A DNA stretch of 64,000 nt from Synechococcus sp. CC9605 (GCF_000012625.1 NC_007516.1:1364001-1428000); one strand, 5' to 3'. Shown: positions 23,961 to 31,524, numbered from the stretch's first letter. The notes: generated from the letters alone by a model not told the origin. A program made the numbers and translations.

Positions 23961-24614
23961 GTGCGCAGGTCTGAGCGAGTGGAGGTGATCCTGCAGCGCC
24001 TCCACGAGCAGTACCCGGAAACACCGGTCCCCCTGGATCACAGTGATCCCTTCACCCTGCTGATCGCTGTTCTGTTGAGTGCCCAGTGCACCGACAAGAA
24101 GGTGAATGAGGTGACGCCGGCGCTGTTTGCCGCCGGACCGACACCCGCTGCCATGGCAGCACTCGAGGAGGAGCAGATCCTGGCGTTCATCCGGCAGCTA
24201 GGGTTGGCCAAAACCAAGGCCAGAAACGTGCGCCGCCTCGCCCAGATTCTGGTGGCGGCCTACGACGGCGACGTACCCCAGAGCTTTGAGGAACTCGAGG
24301 CATTACCCGGCGTGGGGCACAAGACAGCCAGCGTGGTGATGGCCCAGGCCTTCGGCGTGCCCGCCTTCCCCGTCGACACCCACATCCACCGGCTGGCACA
24401 GCGCTGGGGCTTGAGCGACGGCAGCAGTGTGGCGCGCACAGAGCAGGACCTCAAGCGCCTCTTTCCCAAGGAGCACTGGAACAAGCTGCACCTGCAGATC
24501 ATCTTCTGGGGCCGTGAGTTCTGCACGGCAAGGGGCTGCGACGGCACCGTCTGCCCCATGTGCCGTGAGCTTTATCCAAAACGGCGGCGTCCTGTGATCA
24601 CCCGCAAGCCCTGA
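23961..24614 (+). CDS. nth: Endonuclease III
   Basis: 217 aa. LLSAQCTDKKVNEVTPALF, the HhH motif LPGVGHKTASVVMAQAFG (Lys nucleophile) and VDTHIHRLAQRWG (catalytic Asp). A bifunctional glycosylase/AP lyase for oxidised pyrimidines. The C-terminal Fe-S region reads FCTARGCDGTVCPMC: cysteine spacing is C-x4-C-x4-C-x2-C rather than the E. coli C-x6-C-x2-C-x5-C, so cluster ligation is likely altered. Confidence 0.95.
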   Translation: MRRSERVEVILQRLHEQYPETPVPLDHSDPFTLLIAVLLSAQCTDKKVNEVTPALFAAGPTPAAMAALEEEQILAFIRQLGLAKTKARNVRRLAQILVAAYDGDVPQSFEELEALPGVGHKTASVVMAQAFGVPAFPVDTHIHRLAQRWGLSDGSSVARTEQDLKRLFPKEHWNKLHLQIIFWGREFCTARGCDGTVCPMCRELYPKRRRPVITRKP

Positions 24615-24899
24615 TCAAGACAAGTGCTCTTCAGCGTTGGCCTTGATCACGCAATCAGCGGTGGGATAGCTCACACAAAGGAGGGCAAACCCCTGACCCA
24701 TCTGATCTTCATCGAGAAAGCTCTGATCGGTCTGATCCACAGAGCCACTCACCAAAAGGCCGGCGCAGGTTGAACAGGCGCCTGCCCGGCAGGAATAGGG
24801 CAGATCAACACCGGCCTCCTCAGCCGCATCGAGGATGTACGTGTCATCAGGGCAGGCAAAGCTGGCACCGCCCTCGATGCTGATGTTGAAAGAGGCCAT
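24615..24899 (-). CDS. petF: Plant-type [2Fe-2S] ferredoxin
   Basis: 94 aa from ATG 24899. Cluster ligands CRAGACSTC and a fourth Cys in LLCVSYP, plus [15 protein letters not shown]. Soluble electron carrier of the photosynthetic type; several paralogues usually exist in these genomes, so its precise role (FNR, nitrogen assimilation, thioredoxin) is not fixed by sequence. Convergent with nth. Confidence 0.9.
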   Translation of the reverse strand: MASFNISIEGGASFACPDDTYILDAAEEAGVDLPYSCRAGACSTCAGLLVSGSVDQTDQSFLDEDQMGQGFALLCVSYPTADCVIKANAEEHLS

Positions 24900-25270
24900 G
24901 ACGTGGAAGGTCCTGAAGGGGTGTTAGCTGAATCAGACCATCCGAGCCAGGAAAGCTGGACTTGCAATGTCGTCCCTTGCATGGGAGGGGGAGGCGCAGG
25001 CGAGGGAACCTCCGCTCGTTCAACTCCCCGAAGCGTTGGCAGTGATGCTCGCGCCGGAGAATCATCAAGCGAATGAGAACAGCTCTTACTAAGCAGTAAT
25101 ACCTAAAAACGTGCGGATCTATACCCGCCAAAGCGCCAGCGTCATGGACAGCGCAGCTTGAAAGCAGTGGTGCTTTCGATGCGTCACGAAGGGGGCGGGC
25201 TGAGAAGCCTGCTCCTTTTTTTGGCCCAGACCGGGCGATTGAAGACGACTTGACCGCTCGCGCCCACCCT
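24900..25270. other. 370-bp intergenic stretch; possible sRNA ending at about 25222
   Basis: No convincing coding frame on either strand. The plus strand carries a hairpin followed by seven T (25192-25222), which would terminate a transcript starting somewhere after 25080, where TACTAAGCAGTAAT-like AT-rich bases could form a promoter. Not assignable to a known RNA family by eye. Confidence 0.35.
25192..25222 (+). terminator. Rho-independent terminator-like hairpin without upstream gene
   Basis: Stem CGGGCT/AGCCTG with loop GAGA, followed by TTTTTTT. It lies in a gene-free stretch 70 nt upstream of the LexA-like box. Confidence 0.55.
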
Positions 25271-25274
25271 TGCT

Positions 25275-25288
25275 AGTACAGATGTACT
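25275..25288. promoter_or_regulatory. LexA-type SOS box upstream of DUF1651 gene
   Basis: AGTACAGATGTACT matches the published cyanobacterial LexA consensus AGTACWNWTGTACT at all positions and ends 6 nt before the ATG of the DUF1651 gene. This supports SOS-type repression of that gene (inference). Confidence 0.65.
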
Positions 25289-25294
25289 TACAGC

Positions 25295-25504
25295 ATGGCC
25301 ATCGGAGAGGGCTGGCTGATCGACAGCGACGATTGCTGGATCTGGCGATTCCACCGGGATCAGAAGAGATGGATCAACGAGCCGAAGGTCTTCATCGACA
25401 GAGGCCGTCGACTGCCGGATGGCCCTCCCCTACTGAAGGAACGCCGACATCTGCGAGAGGCCGAAGCAGAACAACTCTGGGCGTCCTTGCAGACCCAGGG
25501 CTGA
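25295..25504 (+). CDS. DUF1651 protein
   Basis: 69 aa from ATG 25295. GEGWLIDSDDCWIWRFHRDQ, then FIDRGRRLPDGPPLLKERRH and EAEQLWASLQ follow the DUF1651 pattern known from marine Synechococcus and Prochlorococcus. Molecular role unknown. The near-perfect LexA box in its leader suggests DNA-damage control. Confidence 0.8.
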   Translation: MAIGEGWLIDSDDCWIWRFHRDQKRWINEPKVFIDRGRRLPDGPPLLKERRHLREAEAEQLWASLQTQG

Positions 25505-25681
25505 AAGCGGCTTGCATCACCGACCTGGGGGGACGCAGTTGAACTTTGAAAGAGGTCGCTGGGGCCAACTGCGAGGCTGTCCATCAGCAACCCCAGCCCA
25601 CGCATTGGATTGGCAAGTTGGATATGTGAGGAAAACGCTTCACAGGGTGGAAACAAGGACACACTCCTAAGAGTCGTTTTG

Positions 25682-25712
25682 AAACCCCTGCCTTCGGCGG
25701 GGGTTTCTTTTT
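25682..25712 (+). terminator. Rho-independent terminator
   Basis: Stem AAACCCCTGCC/GGCGGGGGTTT (one G-T pair) with a TTC loop and a following TCTTTTT. It could close the DUF1651 transcript, 180 nt downstream of that stop. The next gene starts 17 nt later. Confidence 0.8.
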
Positions 25713-25728
25713 GTCTGCAGGAAAGCCC

Positions 25729-25992
25729 ATGGAATCGGTCATCAACGAAATCGAGTTCAACTTCGAGCAGACCGTCAGCATCCGAACTGACGTGAAGCTG
25801 AGCAAGGACGACGTGAAGCAGATCGTCTCGGAAGCCCCAGCAGAAACGCTGGAGGAGATCGTCTACCAAAGCCTGGTCACCGATGAGTTGTACCTGAGGG
25901 CGAGGGCAAAGGAGATCGCCGCCAAACTCAAACAGGACACCCTTGAAGTGAACAGGATCGAGTACTGGGACGACCAAGGGAACAAGGTCTGA
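25729..25992 (+). CDS. Conserved hypothetical, 87 aa
   Basis: ATG 25729 (MESVINEIEFNFEQTVSIRT). Acidic helical protein, continuing DVKQIVSEAPAETLEEIVYQ and ending EYWDDQGNKV. No membrane segment. It starts directly after a strong terminator, so it must have a very short leader or a promoter inside the terminator region; alternatively the hairpin acts as an attenuator. Confidence 0.6.
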   Translation: MESVINEIEFNFEQTVSIRTDVKLSKDDVKQIVSEAPAETLEEIVYQSLVTDELYLRARAKEIAAKLKQDTLEVNRIEYWDDQGNKV

Positions 25993-26146
25993 ACCCGTAA
26001 CCGCTGGTTGACCTGAACACACCAAGCACCACTTGCGACTCCCCCATTGATGAGCAGTGGATGAACATCCTCCGGTTGAAGTGAAATGGCCGCTGGCAGA
26101 GCTTGGCCTGGTTGGGCCATGGTGAAGAAAGGTGCCTTGAACGCTG

Positions 26147-26407
26147 TTGCGCACTCAACGTCAGCTTCGCCAGCAGTTGCTGGCTCAATCACCACCAGGC
26201 AAGCCCCGATCCTTCATGGGGATTACCGCTGGGCATTGTCAGAACATTCAAGCCCTAGCCCTGCTTCTGCCAGGCAAAGAACGCTGGTTCTTTCGACAGA
26301 ACAAGCTGCACCGGGTCGATGGATGGCGAAAATTTCGCGGCTCTTATTTCGCCGCAAAGCGCAGACCCGTTGATTCAGTTCGTCGAACCACGGGCCACTT
26401 CGGCTAG
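26147..26407 (+). CDS. Hypothetical, up to 86 aa
   Basis: TTG 26147 or ATG 26216. The C-terminal part (IQALALLLPGKERWFFRQNK, VDGWRKFRGSYFAAKRRP) looks protein-like with basic and aromatic residues. Overlaps the stop of the convergent kinase gene by 4 nt. Coding status uncertain. Confidence 0.4.
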   Translation: MRTQRQLRQQLLAQSPPGKPRSFMGITAGHCQNIQALALLLPGKERWFFRQNKLHRVDGWRKFRGSYFAAKRRPVDSVRRTTGHFG

Positions 26408-26994
26408 CCGATTCTGCTGAGAACGGGCTCCAGATCCCAGGCGTAGCCGCGAACGACCACGTCCGCACGGCGTTTCAAAGGGTGAATGAAGCATCGCTCA
26501 CCCGGCAACATCTCGCACAGCATCTGGCGAATCACGTACAAAGCCGACCGCTGCCTGTCACGCACATCACGCCTGAGGCGTTGAACCAACCGCTGCAGAA
26601 GAGGCGTTTCGATGTACACCACCAGCGAAATCGGCAAAGACTCCAACAGATGTTGCGGCCCGTAGGAGCCTTCCACCAGAACCAAGTCATAGGACTGCTG
26701 CAACAACCTGGAGCTGACCTTGCGGCTGCGCATGTCGTAGCTGCGCAGGGAATCGAGCTGCCGGTAGCGAACAGCGCTGAGCTGCAACCTCAACTGATCC
26801 GCATCAATGGCATCCACCGTGTCGAAGCCGTAGCGCGAGCTGGGCGACCAACCACTGCGGTAGTAGTCGTCGCAGGAGATCAGCAGTGGCAGGTGCCCCC
26901 TGGCACGCAGCTGCTCAGCCAGATGGGCCGCGAAGGTTGTTTTGCCGGCCGCGGACGGGCCGCAGATGCACACCAGAGGTACTGCCCGAGACAT
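26404..26994 (-). CDS. Uridine kinase-like P-loop protein
   Basis: 196 aa from ATG 26994. Walker A ICGPSAAGKTTFAAHLAEQL, then LLISCDDYYRSGWSP (DDYY, as in uridine kinase/PRK) and LVLVEGSYGPQHLLE. Likely phosphorylates a nucleoside or related small molecule. The lid Arg-rich segment QRLRRDVRDRQRSA supports the kinase fold. Not Prk itself, which is longer. Confidence 0.82.
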   Translation of the reverse strand: MSRAVPLVCICGPSAAGKTTFAAHLAEQLRARGHLPLLISCDDYYRSGWSPSSRYGFDTVDAIDADQLRLQLSAVRYRQLDSLRSYDMRSRKVSSRLLQQSYDLVLVEGSYGPQHLLESLPISLVVYIETPLLQRLVQRLRRDVRDRQRSALYVIRQMLCEMLPGERCFIHPLKRRADVVVRGYAWDLEPVLSRIG

Positions 26995-27161
26995 ATGCCG
27001 CCTTGACTCACGCCAATGCTGACAACACACCCCGAACAAGGCAGCAAACGGTAGCCTTTGATACAGTTTGAGACTATGGTGAAATCACGTTGAGCCTCAT
27101 CCACAGGCCGCAGTCAGTTCCACGCCAGGCAACGGGGGTGTGGGCACCGCGCAAGAGAGAG

Positions 27162-27404
27162 ATGAACACCCTTCAACTGATCAAGGCACGGACTGTGCGC
27201 AACCAGGCCGTTGAATCGGCCAGAACACAGATGGCACGTGCCTTCCGCCACCAAGGCCACACCGACCGGGTGCACACCCCGGTGGGAACCACAACCAAGC
27301 TGCTGCGCTATCGCGGCGTCACCTACGAACCGATTGATCCGCAGCAGCACCCAACCGGCGGGCGGGAACTGCGTTACCGCGGCGTCAGCTACGACGTGTA
27401 CTGA
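27162..27404 (+). CDS. DUF4278 protein
   Basis: 80 aa from ATG 27162. Two copies of the family signature YRGVxY: LLRYRGVTYEP and LRYRGVSYDVY at the end. Basic N-terminal helix (IKARTVRNQAVESARTQMA). Cyanobacteria-specific family with unknown role. Followed by a clear terminator at 27428. Confidence 0.82.
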   Translation: MNTLQLIKARTVRNQAVESARTQMARAFRHQGHTDRVHTPVGTTTKLLRYRGVTYEPIDPQQHPTGGRELRYRGVSYDVY

Positions 27405-27427
27405 AGCCAAACATGCACCGATGATTG

Positions 27428-27452
27428 AAGCGGGGGCCATCCCCGCTTTTTT
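27428..27452 (+). terminator. Rho-independent terminator of the DUF4278 gene
   Basis: Stem AAGCGGGG/CCCCGCTT with a short G-CCAT loop and six T. It ends 10-16 nt before the start of the hydrolase gene, so that gene needs its own promoter or readthrough. Confidence 0.9.
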
Positions 27453-27467
27453 CATGGGCTGTTGAGG

Positions 27468-28853
27468 GTGACGAAGAACCAGTTGCGCACTGCCTTGTTC
27501 TCAGCTGCAGCAGTGACCTTCAGCGCCGGGGCAGCCCTGGAACCTCCATTGCAGAACCTGACCAACCTCGCCAGGGCGGGCACGAGCTTCAGCGCCAAAC
27601 AGCTCTGCAGCGGTGTGCTCATGGCTGGAATGGATCCAAATCGGATGCTCAGGGAAGATCTGGCCGCCGGCCAGGGGCTGATCCAAACCAGGATCGAACC
27701 CGGCGCTGGGCGCGTTGAAGCCAGCGCCCTGTTCGGACTGTTCCGCTCTGAAGCCGTTCAGAACGGAGAACGGGGCTGCACCTGGCGGATGAACGGGCAG
27801 CCATCGCCACGGTTGTTCCGTCAGGCCACCCCAGGCAACAGAGATCCCAAGTCAAGCGGAGGTCCCTGGCGCCTGGTCGACATGGCTCCTGCAGAGCCAC
27901 CGGAGATCGATCGCCAGGCGCTGAACGATGTTCTCGATCGCGCCTTTGAGGAAAACGAGCCACTTGCACCCAAACGAACCCGTGCCGTTGTGGTGGTGCA
28001 GGACGGCTGGGTGATCGCTGAGCGCTACGCCGAAGGCATTCAGCCAAACATGCCCCTGATCGGCTGGTCGATGAGCAAAAGCATCACTCATGCCCTGATC
28101 GGACTTGCCGTATACAAAGGAATTCTGGATCCGGACAAGCCGCCGAGCGTGCCCGAGTGGAGCGATCCAGAGGACCCACGTCGACGAATCAGCCTCGATC
28201 AACTGCTGCGGATGAACAGCGGGCTGGCCTTTGAGGAATCGACGGGAGCCCTGAACTCAGATCTGGTGCAAATGCTCACCCAGGAAGCCGACATGGCAGG
28301 GTTCGCCGCCAGCCAGCCCCTCATCAAAAAACCAGGCAAAAAGTGGAGCTACTCATCCGGAACCACCAACATTCTCAGCCGGATCCTGAGGCACGCCATC
28401 AACGACGATCAGGACTACTGGGCCTTTCCCTCGCGGGCTTTGTTCGCACCCCTGGGCATGACGACGGCTCTGCTGGAAAGCGACAACAGCGGAACTTTGG
28501 TGGGCTCATCGCTGGCCTGGGCCAGCGGACGCGATTGGGCCCGATTTGGCCAGCTTTATCTGGATCAGGGCCGATGGAACGGCAAACAACTTCTGCCCGC
28601 GAACTGGGTTCAGCGGGCGCGAACGGCGTCGCGAGGATCCAAGAAGGGATATGGAGCGCATTGGTGGCTCAGCCGCCGCAAATCTCGGCCTGATCTCCCC
28701 AACAACAGCTTTTCAGCGGAGGGCTACCAGGGACAACTTCTGCTGATTGTTCCATCCCAGCGTGCTGTGATCGTGCGTCTGGGACAGACACCGAACAAGG
28801 CAGGATTTGATGTCAATGCTTTCGGGGCTGATGTTCTCTCAGCCCTTCGATAA
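27468..28853 (+). CDS. Beta-lactamase-family serine hydrolase, exported
   Basis: About 461 aa from GTG 27468 (TTG 27462 possible). Signal peptide (TKNQLRTALFSAAAVTFSAG). Serine-beta-lactamase/class C fold: GWSMSKSITHALIG (SxxK, Ser nucleophile), KWSYSSGTTNILS (YxS/YSSG) and a C-terminal SAEGYQGQLLLIVP (usually HxG; here EGYQG). Probably a peptidase or esterase in the periplasm, not an antibiotic-resistance enzyme. An N-terminal domain of about 130 residues precedes the catalytic domain. Confidence 0.85.
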   Translation: MTKNQLRTALFSAAAVTFSAGAALEPPLQNLTNLARAGTSFSAKQLCSGVLMAGMDPNRMLREDLAAGQGLIQTRIEPGAGRVEASALFGLFRSEAVQNGERGCTWRMNGQPSPRLFRQATPGNRDPKSSGGPWRLVDMAPAEPPEIDRQALNDVLDRAFEENEPLAPKRTRAVVVVQDGWVIAERYAEGIQPNMPLIGWSMSKSITHALIGLAVYKGILDPDKPPSVPEWSDPEDPRRRISLDQLLRMNSGLAFEESTGALNSDLVQMLTQEADMAGFAASQPLIKKPGKKWSYSSGTTNILSRILRHAINDDQDYWAFPSRALFAPLGMTTALLESDNSGTLVGSSLAWASGRDWARFGQLYLDQGRWNGKQLLPANWVQRARTASRGSKKGYGAHWWLSRRKSRPDLPNNSFSAEGYQGQLLLIVPSQRAVIVRLGQTPNKAGFDVNAFGADVLSALR

Positions 28854-28867
28854 GCGAATAGCAGAGC

Positions 28868-28993
28868 TCAGCTGTTGTCGCCGCCCTTGGGAACGAAAGC
28901 CTGGGATGCTGCAACAAGAAGCCCAGTAATCAACAGGGCAGGCAGGATGACGGTTGGACCGCCTGGAGCTGTCTGGGAAGCAAACAACAGCAT
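28868..28993 (-). CDS. Single-pass membrane mini-protein, 41 aa
   Basis: ATG 28993. MLLFASQTAPGGPTVILPAL, then ITGLLVAASQAFVPKGGDN: one transmembrane helix and a short charged tail. Convergent with the hydrolase gene (15 nt apart). Architecture like small thylakoid subunits; not identified. Confidence 0.55.
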   Translation of the reverse strand: MLLFASQTAPGGPTVILPALLITGLLVAASQAFVPKGGDNS

Positions 28994-29079
28994 GGTGTGG
29001 CAACAAAAACCATTGGATACCCTGACAGAACAGGGACCAAACAGCGACTCCCGCAAACGTTTGTCGTAGAGGCCAAGGC

Positions 29080-29283
29080 TCAGCAGATCACAACAGGAAA
29101 GAGGAAGAGCTCACCCTGCACAGCCTCACAAGCGCGAGCAGGACCGGATGACCTGGCGCGAGGTTTCGTCGTTGCAGAAACCGTGGCCGAAGCCGCTGCC
29201 GGAAACGCCTTGCGGGGCCGGATCAAGGAATGGCGCATCCACTCATCAGCGCGGAAGGGGGCGTAGGGAGAACTGGCAGACAT
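29080..29283 (-). CDS. Doubtful small ORF under a LexA-like palindrome, 67 aa
   Basis: ATG 29283. Low-complexity Ala/Ser/Thr/Arg centre (PAAASATVSATTKPRARSSG) and a hydrophobic end. The opposite strand of the same DNA is also open and protein-like (DDLARGFVVAETVAEAAAGN). One of the two frames may be real, or the DNA may be a conserved non-coding element. Unresolved by eye. Confidence 0.3.
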   Translation of the reverse strand: MSASSPYAPFRADEWMRHSLIRPRKAFPAAASATVSATTKPRARSSGPARACEAVQGELFLFPVVIC

Positions 29284-29295
29284 GAGCTACGGAGC

Positions 29296-29323
29296 AGTAC
29301 ATCTGTTTTAGTGCGCATGTACT
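29296..29323. promoter_or_regulatory. Inverted repeat AGTACAT-N14-ATGTACT, partial LexA-like box
   Basis: The left half AGTACATCTGTTTT resembles one half of a LexA box; the two 7-bp arms are perfect inverted copies 14 bp apart. It lies 12 nt upstream of the minus-strand ORF at 29283 and 57 nt upstream of the gene at 29381. Confidence 0.4.
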
Positions 29324-29380
29324 ACAGCGTCAACCCAGGTACCCTCGGCAACAATCACGGCAGCAACGGCCCACCCGCAG

Positions 29381-29632
29381 GTGTCGCAAGAGAACGAGGC
29401 CATCGCCAGCCGCTTGAGCCGGATCGAAGCGCGGCTGGCCAGGATTGAAGAGCTTCTGGTCAGCGCCAGGGATGGTGAAGATCAGAACGCCATGGAAACG
29501 CAACAACAGTGCTACGAGGCATGGATTCACTACCTGAACACCACCCCTGAAGCCGTTGAAGCGCACCTCACTGCCCACGAGATGGCCGCCCTGAAAGCTT
29601 CCATCAACGCCCAGGTTCCAAGCGATTCGTAG
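29381..29632 (+). CDS. Coiled-coil-containing hypothetical, 83 aa
   Basis: GTG 29381. Heptad-rich N-terminus (AIASRLSRIEARLARIEELL) predicts a coiled coil, followed by QCYEAWIHYLNTTPEAVEAH and ALKASINAQ. Soluble, possibly oligomeric. Two DnaA-box-like sequences follow 3 nt after its stop. Confidence 0.6.
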   Translation: MSQENEAIASRLSRIEARLARIEELLVSARDGEDQNAMETQQQCYEAWIHYLNTTPEAVEAHLTAHEMAALKASINAQVPSDS

Positions 29633-29634
29633 AG

Positions 29635-29654
29635 TTATACACAGCTTTTCCACA
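29635..29654 (+). promoter_or_regulatory. Pair of DnaA-box-like sequences
   Basis: TTATACACA (29635-29643) and TTTTCCACA (29646-29654), the latter being the preferred cyanobacterial DnaA box. A third TTTTCCACA lies on the minus strand at 29919-29927 inside the next gene, and a near match (TTTTCCACG) at about 29702. Function not established. Confidence 0.45.
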
Positions 29655-29764
29655 GGGCTGAAACAGGTGATCCCGGCGAGCACAGTGGTTTTGGCGATCG
29701 GCGTGGAAAACACGTCTCAGACGCTCAACAGCTCCTCCGCAAATCCTGCCGTTCATTGTGAAGA

Positions 29765-30109
29765 ATGCTGTGCTGGCCGTTGATTTCAAGCAACAAACGC
29801 ATCAGTGATTCTGAAAACGCCTCAAGTGGCAACGAAGCGCCTTCTGCTGTGAACCAAGCAAAAAATCCTCAGCGGAAGCATGAGGGCCCCAATCCGCCGG
29901 ATGGGTCGGCTGACAAACTGTGGAAAAACAAAAGTTTCTGTTGCGAGCACTGCATGCAGCCGGGTGACGTGCATTTCCGGGTCCGCAGCGCACAACTCGC
30001 GGACTGGATTCTGGTGTGCGAAACCTGCTGGCCGAACTTTCGCGACCAAGCCGGTTATCGCTATGGAGGAACCCGCAAGGCCAAACGACGCCAGCGAAAA
30101 CGACGGTAG
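29765..30109 (+). CDS. Zinc-ribbon-like hypothetical, about 114 aa
   Basis: ATG 29765. After a polar linker there is KSFCCEHCMQPGDVHFRVRS and WILVCETCWPNFRDQAGY: two CxxC pairs about 30 residues apart, a zinc-ribbon pattern. Very basic C-terminus (TRKAKRRQRKRR) suggests nucleic-acid binding. The neighbouring DnaA-like boxes are notable, but no link is shown. Confidence 0.65.
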   Translation: MLCWPLISSNKRISDSENASSGNEAPSAVNQAKNPQRKHEGPNPPDGSADKLWKNKSFCCEHCMQPGDVHFRVRSAQLADWILVCETCWPNFRDQAGYRYGGTRKAKRRQRKRR

Positions 30110-30121
30110 AAGGATGAAGGC

Positions 30122-30490
30122 TCAGATCAGATCACATTGGTGACGGATCACCGTGCCGCGGCGCTCCCAGAATTCCGGCGCTGATTCATCAACAACATGC
30201 CACCACCAACGGCCATCGGTGTAACTGGGGGCACCTGCATTGTTGGTGCGCGGAAGTTGCAAGTCGAGATCGCGCCAGTGCAGCAGAACACCATCCCCAG
30301 GCAGGGTCCCCTCCAATGTGTTGGGAATGCCCTCCGCCAGACCGGTGAGATCAACAGCTCCCCGTGTGATCTCAACACTGAGTCGATCCCCATCACAAAC
30401 CCAATCCGCCCATGAGGGCTGGGGCGCCACCAACAACCAGCAGAGCAACAACAACGCCAGACCTAAGCCTTTCGCGACAGAATTCAGCAA
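30122..30490 (-). CDS. Exported hypothetical, 122 aa
   Basis: Starts at TTG 30490. Signal peptide (GLGLALLLLCWLLVAPQPSWA); mature part has WVCDGDRLSVEITRGAVDLT and a closing VIRHQCDLI: two Cys that could form one disulfide. Tryptophan-rich centre (YTDGRWWWHVV). Divergent from the DCC-type gene with the two start codons overlapping at 30490. Confidence 0.6.
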   Translation of the reverse strand: MLNSVAKGLGLALLLLCWLLVAPQPSWADWVCDGDRLSVEITRGAVDLTGLAEGIPNTLEGTLPGDGVLLHWRDLDLQLPRTNNAGAPSYTDGRWWWHVVDESAPEFWERRGTVIRHQCDLI

Positions 30491-30876
30491 TGCTGTTAAC
30501 CCTCATCTACGACGGCGGGTGCCCATTCTGTCGGGAGTTCGCCCTGCGCAGTGAGCTCCAGGCGGGTGTACCCAACCTGCGCATTGTTGACGGACGCGCC
30601 GATCACGACCTGCGTCGCGAGCTCAATACCCTCGGACTGCCACTGCGCAATGGCGCCGTTCTGATCGAAGGAGAACAAAAGTGGCATGGCAGTGAAGCCA
30701 TTGCAGAACTCAGCCGGCGCATGAAGCCCAGTGATCCCCTGCTGAGGCTCCTGGCCAGGCTGTTCGCTGACAACCAACGCTCAGCACTGGCCTATCCCGC
30801 CCTGTTGGCAGCCCGGCGCCTGGCCCTAGCCACACGCGGCCTGAGCGTTGACCCGGATCAAGTTCCATCACGCTGA
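30490..30876 (+). CDS. DCC-family thiol-disulfide oxidoreductase (DUF393)
   Basis: 128 aa from ATG 30490. LIYDGGCPFCREFALRSELQ carries the YDGxCxxC motif of the DUF393/DCC family. Later LRNGAVLIEGEQKWHGSEAI fits the family core. Expected to do thiol-disulfide chemistry; partner unknown. Complete length. Confidence 0.85.
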   Translation: MLLTLIYDGGCPFCREFALRSELQAGVPNLRIVDGRADHDLRRELNTLGLPLRNGAVLIEGEQKWHGSEAIAELSRRMKPSDPLLRLLARLFADNQRSALAYPALLAARRLALATRGLSVDPDQVPSR

Positions 30877-31009
30877 GGCAATGAGCCAAAACACGGGTGG
30901 TCGCAACCGATACTTCTGAACTACTGTAAAGACACTCCTAAAGATTTTCTTAAGCATCGATCCTGATCCCTTTGTTCCTGACGCGCTGAGCCATCAGCAA
31001 CTCAACGCC

Positions 31010-31246
31010 TTGCTGAAAGCGGCGGCGGATCCATCCGCCGTTCCTGAAGGAAGACTCAGCGATGACGAACTGCTGCGCGCCGCACTGAGTGCATGGGCCG
31101 ACCAAACCCAGGAGCTGCTGCATTGGATTGAAAGCCAGGGCGATGCCGTGAGCGACACGCGATCACCCAAGCAGGTGATGGCGCTGGGAAGTTTTCGCAC
31201 CCATCTGGTGATGGGCCTCAAAGCCCTGCGCTATTCCGAGGGCTGA
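31010..31246 (+). CDS. Conserved hypothetical, at least 78 aa; start codon unclear
   Basis: TTG 31010 is the first conventional start, but the frame is open and protein-like upstream (IDPDPFVPDALSHQQLNALL) back to a TGA at about 30917, with only rare codons such as ATT or CTG available. Core: AAALSAWADQTQELLHWIES-like helix and SPKQVMALGSFRTHLVMGLK. The true start may be non-canonical or lost by mutation. It overlaps the convergent gene by 16 nt. Confidence 0.55.
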   Translation: MLKAAADPSAVPEGRLSDDELLRAALSAWADQTQELLHWIESQGDAVSDTRSPKQVMALGSFRTHLVMGLKALRYSEG

Positions 31247-31524
31247 ACCCTCTGCTGTTCCCGACGGGCATCACAACATTCCTCGAGAACGGAAAGAAAC
31301 TGTTCCGGCTCCGGTTGATCATCAAGATCGAAGCGGGTGGCAGTGGTCACCGTGAAGTTGATCCAGATCTCCACTTCAGGGCCACCGGATGCCATCACGA
31401 GGTCGTAGCAGGCTTGAAAATCTGAATCCGGTGCAAGATCACGTGCCGCATTGATGACGTCGTACAGCTGATCCAAACCTTCCGTTTGAGCGTCAGCAAA
31501 GACGGCACGAATGCGAGCCAACAT
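31231..31524 (-). CDS. Conserved hypothetical, 97 aa
   Basis: ATG 31524. LARIRAVFADAQTEGLDQLY, then a beta-rich VEIWINFTVTTATRFDLDDQ and SVLEECCDARREQQ. Soluble. Its ATG overlaps the stop of the upstream 48-aa gene, so they are translated together. Confidence 0.6.
   Translation of the reverse strand: MLARIRAVFADAQTEGLDQLYDVINAARDLAPDSDFQACYDLVMASGGPEVEIWINFTVTTATRFDLDDQPEPEQFLSVLEECCDARREQQRVQPSE

Noticed and set aside
27462-28853. Beta-lactamase as an antibiotic-resistance gene
   Set aside because: The fold is shared by many esterases and peptidases; the KTG-type third motif is not clear and the context gives no resistance genes.
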